Assembly (NCBI GenBank): GCA_026129685.1
Contig: JAHCHO010000013.1
Span: forward strand, 1 to 64,000
Direction: 5' to 3'
DNA from: Fimbriimonadaceae bacterium
GTDB taxonomy: Bacteria > Armatimonadota > Fimbriimonadia > Fimbriimonadales > Fimbriimonadaceae
DNA: 64,000 bases
Shown here in pieces: positions 1 through 7,153 of this stretch. The stretch's first letter is position 1; each line of letters starts with the position of its first letter. The translations under genes and the position numbers were made by a program. The notes beneath the pieces are model-generated. The model was not told the DNA's origin. It made no database searches and was given only the letters and a program-made list of their open reading frames with translations.

Positions 1-2
1 GG

Positions 3-38
3 TACACCCGCGTCGCCGGGAAGGACGCCCGGTGGTGA
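3..38 (+). CDS. 3' end of an unknown rightward gene
   Basis: Only the last 11 codons and a TGA stop (36-38) are in the window. Frame 3 is open from the window edge and its stop overlaps the start of the next small ORF, the layout typical of adjoining phage or operon genes. Nothing in this short tail identifies a family. It is convergent with the integrase. Confidence 0.3.
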   Translation, partial: YTRVAGKDARW

Positions 39-130
39 TCCTCGGCGACGGCACCGCCGCCCTCGTCCTCCTCGCGCTCCCCTTCGTCCTGCTGATATGG
101 TTCGTCCTGCGTAAGGACCGACCCCGCTAG
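32..130 (+). CDS. Small membrane protein (possible holin-like)
   Basis: This ORF of about 32 codons starts at tandem GTG codons (32 or 35). It is mostly one hydrophobic segment rich in Leu, Val, Phe and Ala (around residues 9-25) followed by a short basic tail (RKDRPR). Its stop overlaps the end of the convergent integrase gene by 4 nt. The size and membrane segment next to another rightward gene would fit a lysis cassette continuing leftward out of the window, but a host gene is equally possible. There is no family assignment. Confidence 0.4.
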   Translation: MVILGDGTAALVLLALPFVLLIWFVLRKDRPR

Positions 131-1146
131 TCCACCGCGTCCCGCAACTGCCGCGCTTCCGCCTCCACGTAGTACTGCTTCGTGGTGGCGACGTTCGTGT
201 GCCGCATCAACCGCTTCAGAACGTGGTCGGGCACCTTCGAGGCCATCTCGCGGCCGAAGAGCTTTCGCAACTGGTACAGGTTGGTCTCCGGCACGTCGAG
301 GCCCGCCGTCCTCGCCCTGGCGATGGCCCGGTGCCAGTCCCGAACGACGTTCCGCGCTCCGAACGGGGTTCCGTTCGAGGTCGCGAACACGTAGACGGAA
401 TCCGTTCGGATCAGCGACAGGCTCATCACCGCGTCCGCCGACAACGGGATCGGCTTGCGACCCTCCGCCGTTTTCGATTCGTCCAGCGTCAGCCACCAGG
501 AGTCTCCCTCTCGGTGCAGGTGCCGCCACTCCAGGGTCCGCGCCTCCTCCGGCCGCAACCCCGTGTCCGCCAGGAACCGGAACAGCGTCCGGCGCACCGC
601 GCTCGGCTCCAGGTCGAGGATCGCGTCGAGGTCTTCCCGCGACATCATCGGTCGCTCGGCCTTCTCCTCCTTCGCCCGGTTGGAGAGGACGGCGGGGTTC
701 TTCGGGATCAGGTCGTTCTTCGCCGCGTAGTCCAGCGCCGCCCGCAGAACGCTCCGAACGAGGTTCGCCGTCCGGGCGTTGCCCCGCCCCGCGATCTCGT
801 CGATCAGCCCGTCCACGTGGCGAACGTGGAGGTCCTTGAGTTCCAGCCCGCCGAGGGCCGGAACGATGTGAACCCGTATCAGCCCCTCGTAGTCGCTCCG
901 CGTCTTGGAGGCGACCCGCGCGAACCGGGTCCGCATCGCCCACTCCATGAACGCCTCGACGCTCATCGTCGGCGTCGGCTTGCGCTCCTCGTTGACCCGC
1001 AGAATCTCGCGCGCCTTCGCCTGGACCTCCCGCTGGGTCTTCGCCTCGACGTACTTCGAGACCTTGGCCCCGGTGTCGGTGGTGAAGGTCAGGACGATGC
1101 GCCAAGTGCCGTTCGGTCGTCGGGTGCCGTCGAGTTTGCGTCTCAT
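127..1146 (-). CDS. int: Tyrosine site-specific integrase
   Basis: This 339-aa phage integrase catalyses site-specific strand exchange between phage and host attachment sites. It has an N-terminal AP2-like/arm-binding region, a SAM-like core-binding domain (about residues 60-150) and a C-terminal catalytic domain. Visible catalytic elements are the first Arg in DTGLRPEEAR, an LR pair in YQLRKLFG, the third His/Arg segment LMRHTN and the Tyr nucleophile in TTKQYY. The usual His of the HxxR box appears to be Tyr (YQLR), a variant also seen in some other integrases. The ATG at 1146 overlaps the TGA of the upstream HTH gene (ATGA). The open frame continues upstream to 1443, but that extension is low-complexity Arg/Gly and runs through the HTH gene, so it is rejected. 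Confidence 0.93.
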   Translation of the reverse strand: MRRKLDGTRRPNGTWRIVLTFTTDTGAKVSKYVEAKTQREVQAKAREILRVNEERKPTPTMSVEAFMEWAMRTRFARVASKTRSDYEGLIRVHIVPALGGLELKDLHVRHVDGLIDEIAGRGNARTANLVRSVLRAALDYAAKNDLIPKNPAVLSNRAKEEKAERPMMSREDLDAILDLEPSAVRRTLFRFLADTGLRPEEARTLEWRHLHREGDSWWLTLDESKTAEGRKPIPLSADAVMSLSLIRTDSVYVFATSNGTPFGARNVVRDWHRAIARARTAGLDVPETNLYQLRKLFGREMASKVPDHVLKRLMRHTNVATTKQYYVEAEARQLRDAVD

Positions 1147-1337
1147 GGTCGTTCCTTGCGAGGTCGGCCCCGAACCTTGCGCTCCGGCTCCGGCTGGTTC
1201 TCCTCGATCCGCCAGACCGGACCGAACTCCGTCGCGTCGAGCCGCGCCGCTATCCGACCCTCGCGGATCAGCGCCATCACTCGCTGACGGCTGACGCCGA
1301 TGCGCTTCGCGTATTGGGAGGGGGTGACCTCTGCCAC
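1143..1337 (-). CDS. Excisionase-like small HTH protein
   Basis: This 64-aa protein has a MerR/excisionase-type helix-turn-helix in its first 30 residues (SQYAKRIGVSRQRVMALIR, then EGRIAARL as the wing start) and a basic tail (RGRPRKERP). Such proteins bind attachment-site DNA and set the direction of integrase action. The gene lies immediately upstream of int with a 4-nt overlap, which makes a recombination directionality factor the best guess. A role as a transcription factor for the same operon cannot be excluded. Confidence 0.8.
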   Translation of the reverse strand: MAEVTPSQYAKRIGVSRQRVMALIREGRIAARLDATEFGPVWRIEENQPEPERKVRGRPRKERP

Positions 1338-1367
1338 GTCTTATTATTGCACCCGTGCAAGGATTCG

Positions 1368-1589
1368 TCAAGGGGTTTTCCGCAAACGATCCAGAAACCG
1401 CTCGATCACCGACGCCCGAACCAGGACGGTCGTTCCCGGCCAAAAGTCGAGCGGTTCCTCCGGGTCGGTCGTGGTCTCTTGCGGATGCGCCCTCCCGTAC
1501 TGCGCCCGGTTCTTACACGAGCGAGAGCAGTACACCCGGTCGGGTCGGTCGTCGGGCATCGGTCCCTCGCAAACCGGGCAGGTCCTCAC
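1368..1589 (-). CDS. Small zinc-finger protein
   Basis: This 73-aa protein starts at a GTG that overlaps the TGA of the upstream sigma-like gene (GTGA). It has one Cys4 zinc finger close to the N-terminus: CPVC, then about 14 residues, then CSRSC, followed by KNRAQYGR. This resembles small CGNR/FCS-type or MYM-like treble-clef fingers seen in phage and mobile-element proteins. The C-terminal half looks helical and ends in basic residues. It belongs to the leftward early operon. The partner and function are unknown, but nucleic-acid binding is likely. Confidence 0.72.
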   Translation of the reverse strand: MRTCPVCEGPMPDDRPDRVYCSRSCKNRAQYGRAHPQETTTDPEEPLDFWPGTTVLVRASVIERFLDRLRKTP

Positions 1590-2020
1590 GAGTCGCGCTC
1601 CGTCAGCGGCACCGACACCGAGTCGCAAGCCTCCCGGATCGATCGGAGTCGCTCCGGCGTAAGACCGGTCTCGGCGCACAACTCGTCTTCGGTCGGCGGT
1701 CGCCCGGTCGCCTCCGTGATGTCCCTCGCCGCCGACTCGACGAGCTTGCCGCAAGCTCTTAGGTACCTCGGCACCCGGACGGGCTGTGGCGCGACCTGAT
1801 CGAGGGTTCGCGACTTGCAGGAACCCCGGATTTTGCTCTCCAAGTACGCGGCCACGTCGCCCGACAGTCCACGACGCACCCAACCGTCGCACCCTTCGCA
1901 GAGCGCGACGTAGGCGGCGCTGAGCGCCTCGTCGCGATCCAACCGTTCCTTCCGGGCGACCTCTCCGGCGATCCGCTCCGCGAGAGGTCGGAACTTCTCC
2001 ATGAGTTCGGTCGCCGTCAA
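1586..2020 (-). CDS. Sigma-70-like protein lacking region 4
   Basis: This 144-aa protein looks like sigma-70 regions 2 and 3. Residues about 6-60 resemble region 2 (LAERIAGEVA, DEALSAAYVALCEG, AAYLESKIRG), and residues about 85-130 match region 3 (VPRYLR, then ITEATGRPPTEDELCAETG). No C-terminal -35-binding region 4 is present. The likely start is the TTG at 2020, which overlaps the primase TGA and follows a GGGGTGGGG ribosome-binding stretch. The ATG at 2002 is the alternative. A phage sigma-like protein made from the early operon could redirect host polymerase to the structural operon. That role is inferred from position. Confidence 0.7.
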   Translation of the reverse strand: MTATELMEKFRPLAERIAGEVARKERLDRDEALSAAYVALCEGCDGWVRRGLSGDVAAYLESKIRGSCKSRTLDQVAPQPVRVPRYLRACGKLVESAARDITEATGRPPTEDELCAETGLTPERLRSIREACDSVSVPLTERDS

Positions 2021-3876
2021 TCCCCACCCCGGTAAACGTGGGAATGATCGTCCGCCTCGACCACGTCCCCCGCGAACGGGTCGAGCGACCACGCTTTGTA
2101 GGCGCGGCCTCGCTTGGTCACCGTGATCTGTTTCGCCCCGAGTTGCGCGACCGCGTCGTAGAGGCTCTTCGCCCCGTACCCCAAGTCCTCGATCCGCGTT
2201 CGCGCCTCGAACTGAAGGACGTAGCCGTTCGGGGCGTCCCTCAGCATCGCCTCGACCGCGTCGAGACAAGCGGATCGCGAGACCGGGGCGCGACCTCGCT
2301 TGGGCTTCGCCGCGACCGCCATTCCGTCCGCGAACGGGTTCTCGATCCCCTGCACGAACTGCACCTCGCGGCCGATTCGCTTGAAGCAGAAGTGTTCGCC
2401 GCGCTCCACGAGCAACGACCCTTTCTCGTCGTTGACCACCACCAGCCCCGCGTGGTTCTCGCGATCCGGGTGCCACCGCATGACGAGTTGGCCCCGGTGC
2501 GAGTTCCTGAACTGCGCCGAACCCATGCCGATGTTCGACGCCTGACGGTCGGTCTGACCCTTGACGGTGTGGCGCAGGTTGACGAAGGTCGCTCCCGTCC
2601 GCTGGGCGATCTCGGTGAGCCTCTCGACCACCTTAAGGGCTTGGATCGCCGATGATATGTCGTCGATCAGCCCCGAGCAGAAATAGAACAGCGAGTCCAC
2701 GACGACCAGGCCGATCTTTTCGTCCACGATGGCCTCCTCCAAGCGGGCGCAACCGGCCTCGTCGAACACGAGGTCCTTGCCCCGGTAGTAGGACAGCCAG
2801 CCGACCTTTCCGTGGTTCGCCCGGTAGATCGTCTCGATCTCCTCGCTGGTGTCCTCCCCTCGGTGCAGGTAAAGCGTTCTGGTCGGTTTGACCGCCTCGC
2901 CGTTCGGCCCCGCCCCGTTCGAGAGGCAAGCCGCCAGAACCGCGCCGAAGGTGGTCTTGCCCGTGCCGCCGTCCGCGTCCAGGAGGACGCACTTGCCGAC
3001 CGGCAGGTACGGCTTCCAGAGGAACCTGGGTTCGACGTAGTGGAAATCCTCGCCGAACGTTTCGAGAACCAGTCCTCGCTCCGGCTCCAAGTCCTTCCGT
3101 CGAACGAAATCTTCCAGCCCGTGGTGTTGGAGATGATCGTGGGCGTCCTTGCCGGTCTTGGCCTCGACCACGTTCATCGCTCGCACGAAGCCGCGCAGCT
3201 CGGACACCAGCATGCGAACGTGTTCCACGCCCGCCTCGTCCTTGTCGCCGACGATGACGACGTTCGCCCCGCGCAGGTCCTCGCTGAACGAGCGGTCCCA
3301 CTTCTTAGAACCCTTGCCCCCGGCCCCGCCCGGGTTGCACGTCGCGACGACCCCGGCCCGTTCGAGCGCGTGTACGTCCTTCTCGCCCTCGGCGATCCAG
3401 ACGGTCGCCCCTCGCTTGACCGCGTCGAGGACCGCCGGGAGCCTGTACAGCACTCGCTTGGCGTCCTTGGGAAGACCCCACTTTCCCAGGGTCCCGTCCG
3501 GGTTGAAAGCGCGAACCGGGAAACTCTTATTGGCGGTGCGGCACACCCGGAACAGGGGAGTCCCGTCGCGATCCACGTAGTCGTAGGCCGCGACGATGCT
3601 CTCCCCTTCCCCGTCGGGACCCGGTCGCCACGTCCCGGTCTGCGGGCGATCCTCGTGCGGGAACAGGTCCCGCATCTCCAGCCCGAGCGCCCTCAGCACC
3701 TGGTCGGTGTCGTAGGCGGGGTTGAAGGAGTGCAACCAGACCGAACCGTCCACCCGCTCGGTGACGCCGAGCGACGGTCGGTTGTCGTCGTAGCAGGGGT
3801 GTTTCGCGACCCACTTGGGGCGCGATCCTTTGACGCCCTCCAGCCGCGCCAGCACCAGGTCGGTTGGGCTCGTCAT
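2017..3876 (-). CDS. TOPRIM primase / RepA-type DNA helicase
   Basis: This 619-aa phage replication protein has several domains. At the N-terminus is a degenerate zinc-finger-like region (residues about 15-60). A TOPRIM domain follows, with the glutamate motif WIAEGEKDVHAL (about residue 157) and the acidic motif VVIVGDKDEAG (about 205). The RecA-like ATPase domain has Walker A DADGGTGKTT (about 297-306) and Walker B-like GLVVVDSLF. The C-terminal region looks like a winged helix (about 540-600). This is the fused primase-helicase arrangement of many temperate phages and plasmids, which primes and unwinds at the phage origin. The ATG at 3876 is 1 nt after the rusA stop. Confidence 0.9.
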   Translation of the reverse strand: MTSPTDLVLARLEGVKGSRPKWVAKHPCYDDNRPSLGVTERVDGSVWLHSFNPAYDTDQVLRALGLEMRDLFPHEDRPQTGTWRPGPDGEGESIVAAYDYVDRDGTPLFRVCRTANKSFPVRAFNPDGTLGKWGLPKDAKRVLYRLPAVLDAVKRGATVWIAEGEKDVHALERAGVVATCNPGGAGGKGSKKWDRSFSEDLRGANVVIVGDKDEAGVEHVRMLVSELRGFVRAMNVVEAKTGKDAHDHLQHHGLEDFVRRKDLEPERGLVLETFGEDFHYVEPRFLWKPYLPVGKCVLLDADGGTGKTTFGAVLAACLSNGAGPNGEAVKPTRTLYLHRGEDTSEEIETIYRANHGKVGWLSYYRGKDLVFDEAGCARLEEAIVDEKIGLVVVDSLFYFCSGLIDDISSAIQALKVVERLTEIAQRTGATFVNLRHTVKGQTDRQASNIGMGSAQFRNSHRGQLVMRWHPDRENHAGLVVVNDEKGSLLVERGEHFCFKRIGREVQFVQGIENPFADGMAVAAKPKRGRAPVSRSACLDAVEAMLRDAPNGYVLQFEARTRIEDLGYGAKSLYDAVAQLGAKQITVTKRGRAYKAWSLDPFAGDVVEADDHSHVYRGGD

Positions 3877-3877
3877 G

Positions 3878-4285
3878 TCACCAAGGCAAGATCGTGACGA
3901 GGATGCCGGGACGATTCCCGCGACTCTTGCTCACCTGCAAGGCGACCACCTTCGCGTCGTCCTCGATGAACCGAAGGCGAACCAGGATGTCCACCAGGTC
4001 CTTCACCCAATTGTCGAGGTCGGGCTTTCGGTCGTGCGGCACTTGGCTCGACTCCCGCACCCGCTTCGAGTCGGTCGTCAGCCAAGGCCATTGGACCGCC
4101 ACGATCAACGACACCGGACCGAGAACGGGCTCGGCGGGCTGGTGTTCGACCAGAAGGGCCTCGAGCGTTCGCTCGGTCTCCTTCGCGGTCTTGCTCTTGA
4201 AGAAGCGTGGCTTACCGCCGATGTTGACGAGGCGCTTTCCTTGCGCCGTCGTCTTGGGGGGAACGCAGTTGATTCGGAACGTCAT
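3878..4285 (-). CDS. rusA: RusA-family Holliday junction resolvase
   Basis: This 135-aa endonuclease would cut Holliday junctions formed in phage recombination and replication. The RusA catalytic motif is clear in KPDLDNWVKDLVDIL (acidic residues plus Lys, about residues 88-102), followed by IEDDAKVVAL, the usual second acidic cluster. Length matches the family. The ATG at 4285 is preceded by AAGGGAG at a good distance. It sits in the leftward early operon between the small upstream ORFs and the primase, next to RecT and the exonuclease, so it fits a self-contained recombination module. Confidence 0.92.
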   Translation of the reverse strand: MTFRINCVPPKTTAQGKRLVNIGGKPRFFKSKTAKETERTLEALLVEHQPAEPVLGPVSLIVAVQWPWLTTDSKRVRESSQVPHDRKPDLDNWVKDLVDILVRLRFIEDDAKVVALQVSKSRGNRPGILVTILPW

Positions 4286-4406
4286 CGAACAAACTCCCTT
4301 GCGGATTCCTCAGCCGCTCGACGAGCCGCGCCAAGTCCGCCGGGGGCTTCCGGCGGACGGGCGGAATCGGCTTGTCGGGGCCGAACGGGTCGATCTCTTC
4401 GTCCAA
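4212..4406 (-). CDS. Small overlapping ORF with clamp-binding-like motif
   Basis: This 64-aa ORF begins at a TTG (4406) and overlaps the start of rusA by 74 nt in another frame. The N-terminal half is acidic/proline-rich and the last third is basic. It contains NPQGSLFDD, which resembles a bacterial sliding-clamp-binding pentapeptide (Q-x-x-L-F type). The ORF fills the gap between the 37-aa gene and rusA, which otherwise would be an unusual hole in a tightly packed operon. The start codon is weak and the overlap is large, so existence of the protein is uncertain. Confidence 0.4.
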   Translation of the reverse strand: MDEEIDPFGPDKPIPPVRRKPPADLARLVERLRNPQGSLFDDVPNQLRSPQDDGARKAPRQHRR

Positions 4407-4412
4407 CGGTCG

Positions 4413-4526
4413 CTACTCCGGCTCCTCGTACTCCCGAGCAGAAGCCCGCCACAACACCAGCAGGAAGCCGAGCAGGACCGCGTTCAGCGACAGCGAGATC
4501 GTTAGAACCCACCAAGCCGCGCTCAT
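4413..4526 (-). CDS. 37-aa single-pass membrane protein
   Basis: This tiny protein starts at ATG 4526, overlaps the previous stop by ATGA, and has a GGGGA ribosome-binding site. It is almost entirely one membrane helix (WWVLTISLSLNAVLLGFLLV, residues about 5-24) with a short charged tail (RASAREYEEPE). Such small phage membrane proteins occur in early operons. No function can be assigned. Confidence 0.6.
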   Translation of the reverse strand: MSAAWWVLTISLSLNAVLLGFLLVLWRASAREYEEPE

Positions 4527-5089
4527 CGCTTCCCCACCGCCGCTTTGAGGCGGCCCAGCAGGTCGGCGTAGGCCGCGTCGCGTTCGCAAGCCCTTTCGAC
4601 CTCGCGCAAACGCTTCACGACGTTCGGACCGTACCGACGAGAGACCGCCAAGCACTTCTCGAACGAAAGGGCCAGCGCCTCTCCGTGTTCGCGCGCTCCG
4701 TCGCCCGGAACCTGGACCATCCGTCGCACGATCTGAACTATCGCGATGGGGTCGAGTTGGTGCTTCGCCATCCATTCCCGGTCGAATACGGGATCGGTCT
4801 CGGGAAGAAGACTCGGCGCGGGATCGGGCGGAGCGTTGGCCTCCATGGGAGCGACCGTTGCCGCCTCTTCGGCCTGGACGACCGTGGGCTCCGACACGAC
4901 CTCGACCACCTGGACCGGATGGTCTGGACCCGCTCTCTCCGCCAAACGCAAGATCGCCGAGTCGCCGAATCGCCGCGCCTCCGCCAGTTCGGCGAGCAGT
5001 TCGTTCAGGGTTCCCAAATCGATGAGCACCGTCGTGCGCTTCATCGCCTCCGAGATCAGCGATTGGGCGCGATCCGTCGCCTGACTCAT
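4523..5089 (-). CDS. Hypothetical phage protein of the recombination operon
   Basis: This 188-aa protein is not recognised. It starts at ATG 5089, overlapping the recT stop by ATGA, and ends overlapping the 37-aa gene. Residues 1-55 look helical, residues 60-100 form a Pro/Ala/Val-rich linker, and residues 105-188 are helical and charged (DPIAIVQIVRRMVQ, then VVKRLREVERACERDAAYAD). Position directly after recT suggests a recombination or replication accessory. A recombination-mediator or single-strand-binding role would be a guess. Confidence 0.7.
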   Translation of the reverse strand: MSQATDRAQSLISEAMKRTTVLIDLGTLNELLAELAEARRFGDSAILRLAERAGPDHPVQVVEVVSEPTVVQAEEAATVAPMEANAPPDPAPSLLPETDPVFDREWMAKHQLDPIAIVQIVRRMVQVPGDGAREHGEALALSFEKCLAVSRRYGPNVVKRLREVERACERDAAYADLLGRLKAAVGKR

Positions 5090-5769
5090 TCCGTAACCTC
5101 CGCTTCGACGACCGATTCCTCGGCCAGCCGCGCCCTCAGCGTCGCCGTCCGCGACTCCGCCGGACCGGCGTCCTCGGGCACCTCGCCCGCGACGTAGACG
5201 GACATCCCGTTCAGCACGTCCGGCGCGAACCGTCGCACCCCCTGGCTCATCGCCCGCGCGTAGAGCATCGTCGCCGGAAACTTGTCGAGGTTCTGGGTTC
5301 CCATCTTGCGGGCGTCCGCCATCGTGAACACGGAGTCTCCGACCGGCTTGCCCCGGTGGACGAAGCGCAGAACGCACCGCTCGTCCGTGTTCTCGATCAC
5401 CTGGAAGTCGTAGTCCGGGTGTTGTCGGACCTTCGCCGCGATCACCGAGTAGTGCAGTTGGGGCTTGCCCTTCACCACGCTGATGCCTCCCGCGAGGGAC
5501 TGCGCGGGCGTGAGCCCGAACTGCATTCCCAGGATCATCAGACCGTTGGCCTGGGCGGCGGTGCGGGCGTCCGGGAACAGCCCGCTCGCCGCCATGATCT
5601 TGGCGAGAGTGACGACCTCCATCAGGTTGCGAGGCATCTGGCACGGGTCCACCGACTCGTAGTCGGTTCGCACCGGGGACGCCTCTTTGACGACGATCTC
5701 GCTTTTGGGCGAAGGGTCGTCCCTCCTTGCGGAGGGCGCGTTCGGAATGAGTTCGGGTTGTTCGATCAT
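5086..5769 (-). CDS. recT: RecT-family single-strand annealing recombinase
   Basis: This 227-aa protein resembles phage RecT annealing proteins. It has the AQANGLMILGMQFGLTP helix, the beta segment with SVVKGKPQLHYSVIAAKVR (about residues 85-110), the metal/DNA-facing FTMADARKMG, and ATMLYARAMSQGVRRFAPDV typical of the family's C-terminal core (about 165-190). It would anneal complementary single strands exposed by the neighbouring YqaJ exonuclease. ATG 5769 overlaps the exonuclease stop (ATGA), so the two are translationally coupled. Confidence 0.9.
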   Translation of the reverse strand: MIEQPELIPNAPSARRDDPSPKSEIVVKEASPVRTDYESVDPCQMPRNLMEVVTLAKIMAASGLFPDARTAAQANGLMILGMQFGLTPAQSLAGGISVVKGKPQLHYSVIAAKVRQHPDYDFQVIENTDERCVLRFVHRGKPVGDSVFTMADARKMGTQNLDKFPATMLYARAMSQGVRRFAPDVLNGMSVYVAGEVPEDAGPAESRTATLRARLAEESVVEAEVTE

Positions 5770-6707
5770 GGTTCGTCTCGTTTCAGAAAGGGGGTCAGAA
5801 ACCGTCGGGGGCCGGGCCTGACGACGGTGTGCGCCGCCACCAACTCGGGCGCTGGGGTCAATGCGTCGGCCACCCGCTTCCAGTCCGTGCGGGCGGCGTC
5901 TTTGGACTGTCGATAGGAAAACTCGCCGATGGCGGTCGCGATCCCGGAGGCGTCCCCTATCGCTTCGAGCATCCGCAAACGCAGGACCTCGAACTCGTGT
6001 TCGGCCTCGTTCAGCTCGCGGTACGCCATGTGGAGCCGGGACGCGAGCTGGTCTTGTTCGGGGGTCGCGATCACGACCTCGCCCCGTTCGGTCGGATAGA
6101 GGAGCCGGATCGCGTTCTCGTCTCGACGGTCCACCGCTTCCGGGGCCTTGTCGGCGACGACGTGTTTGCCCCACCACTCGACCCCGCGCCGAACCATCTC
6201 CTCGCCGAGTTCCGGGTCGGCGTCCACGACGTAGTCCGAGAAAGCGAGCTTGTCGCGGTGGAGGGCCACCACGATCCCGTGCGGGCGACCGCTGAGGTGG
6301 AGGTACCAAACGACTTGAAGGAGATACGCCTCGGGAATCTGGTCGGTCCCCGACTCGCCCCATTCCGAGGCGGTCGTCGCGCCGTAGGTTTTGATCTCCA
6401 CGACCGCGCTCTGACCGATGTAGCCGTCGGGGTTGCCGCCCAGAAACCCGTGGATCGGATGCCGCAACTCGGAACCCGGTTGGATCGCGACGTTCGCCTC
6501 CTGCTCGTACCACGCCTTCGCGAGCGGCTCCAAGAGGATGCCGACCTCGGCCGCGCGGGAGGTCGTCGACTCGGCCGTGCGTCCGGTCTTCTCCATCCAT
6601 ACCTGCAACGGCGTCCGATACTTGTGCCGTCCGAGGATCGCCGCCAGGTCGGTCCCGCCAAGATAGTCGCGGCGACGGGCCAGGAACTCCGACCGAGCGT
6701 CAGCCAC
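5766..6707 (-). CDS. YqaJ-type viral exonuclease
   Basis: This 313-aa PD-(D/E)XK nuclease of the lambda-exonuclease/YqaJ family would resect double-strand ends to give substrate for RecT. The N-terminal YLGGTDLAAILGRHKYRTPLQVW and the E in AAEVGILLEPLAK are family hallmarks, and the catalytic core is GNPDGYIG then VEIKTYG (D...ExK, about residues 88-107). The C-terminal third (about 210-313) is helical and variable. The gene pairs with recT downstream, and its start overlaps the small membrane gene's stop by 8 nt. Confidence 0.92.
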   Translation of the reverse strand: MADARSEFLARRRDYLGGTDLAAILGRHKYRTPLQVWMEKTGRTAESTTSRAAEVGILLEPLAKAWYEQEANVAIQPGSELRHPIHGFLGGNPDGYIGQSAVVEIKTYGATTASEWGESGTDQIPEAYLLQVVWYLHLSGRPHGIVVALHRDKLAFSDYVVDADPELGEEMVRRGVEWWGKHVVADKAPEAVDRRDENAIRLLYPTERGEVVIATPEQDQLASRLHMAYRELNEAEHEFEVLRLRMLEAIGDASGIATAIGEFSYRQSKDAARTDWKRVADALTPAPELVAAHTVVRPGPRRFLTPFLKRDEP

Positions 6708-6816
6708 GGAGCCACTCCAGCAACACGGGGATCGCGAACAGCGCGATCAAGCCGAACACCCCGACGAGAATCCCCTCGAGGGCGTCGTCGAGAACGGCGA
6801 GAAGCGTGCGTTTCAT
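6700..6816 (-). CDS. 38-aa single-pass membrane protein
   Basis: This short protein (ATG 6816 overlapping the upstream TGA) is dominated by a hydrophobic helix (GILVGVFGLIALFAIPVLL, residues about 15-33) followed by EWLRG. It is the second gene of the leftward early operon. Its function is unknown. It could act as a superinfection-exclusion or membrane-modifying peptide, but nothing in the sequence decides this. Confidence 0.58.
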   Translation of the reverse strand: MKRTLLAVLDDALEGILVGVFGLIALFAIPVLLEWLRG

Positions 6817-7070
6817 GATTGACCTCGCAGGGCTTGGGACCACGCTGCGGAGCGCGGCACCAACACCCGATCCGTCGCTCCGAAGTGATGCTCCGTGACC
6901 CGGCGACACCGTTCCCGCTTCGCGTAGAAACTGGATCGGGTCACCCCGGCCCGCGTGCACAACGCCGTGATCGGGGTCGTGCCCGCCGCCGCGTCGTCGA
7001 ACAGGGCTTGCCACTGGTTCGGCGACAACTTCTCGGTCGAGTGATTCCAGAACATCCGTCGGATGGACAT
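6813..7070 (-). CDS. Small HTH protein, first gene of leftward operon
   Basis: The reading frame is open from 7109, but a good sigma-70 promoter overlaps its first codons (7080-7108), so the mRNA should begin near 7073. The practical start is ATG 7070 (85 aa, nearly leaderless) or ATG 7055. A homeodomain-like helix-turn-helix lies at SPNQWQALFDDA, then ITALCTRAGVTRSSFYAKR (roughly residues 15-50 of the 85-aa form). It occupies the place where lambdoid phages put an early regulator. It may be a Cro-like or anti-repressor protein. Confidence 0.68.
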   Translation of the reverse strand: MSIRRMFWNHSTEKLSPNQWQALFDDAAAGTTPITALCTRAGVTRSSFYAKRERCRRVTEHHFGATDRVLVPRSAAWSQALRGQS

Positions 7071-7079
7071 ACGACGAGA

Positions 7080-7108
7080 ATCATACACCGTCGCCTGGCG
7101 ATTGTCCA
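7080..7108 (-). promoter_or_regulatory. Leftward early promoter
   Basis: On the minus strand there is TGGACA (7108-7103), a 17-nt spacer and TATGAT (7085-7080), close to the sigma-70 consensus. The -35 box is part of an ACAAT operator-like half-site, so the LexA-like repressor should block it directly. It drives the 7-kb early/integration operon. Confidence 0.75.
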
Positions 7109-7120
7109 TACCATTGTCAA
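7101..7120. promoter_or_regulatory. Repressor operator between divergent promoters
   Basis: Two ATTGTC half-sites lie 12 nt apart: ATTGTCC (7101-7107) and ATTGTCAA (7113-7120). The second overlaps a TACCAT (7109-7114) that lines up with the TAGCAT -10 box of the 7900 promoter, so it is a likely -10 for the repressor's own rightward transcript. The -35 for that transcript is poor, as expected for an autoregulated gene. Confidence 0.6.
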
Positions 7121-7153
7121 CAGATCGTGCGAGAAACTCCCGACGATAACGAT

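Noticed and set aside
1-126. Left attachment repeat (copy of tRNA-Lys 3' end)
   Set aside because: The short left edge has no stretch matching the tRNA 3' half, so the left junction is not in the window.
1143-1443. Integrase start at 1443
   Set aside because: The added region is low-complexity and lies over the HTH gene in another frame. The ATG at 1146 is coupled to that gene's stop.
6813-7109. 98-aa form of the first leftward gene
   Set aside because: Its ATG at 7109 lies in the -35 region of the promoter that drives the gene, so it cannot be on the main transcript.
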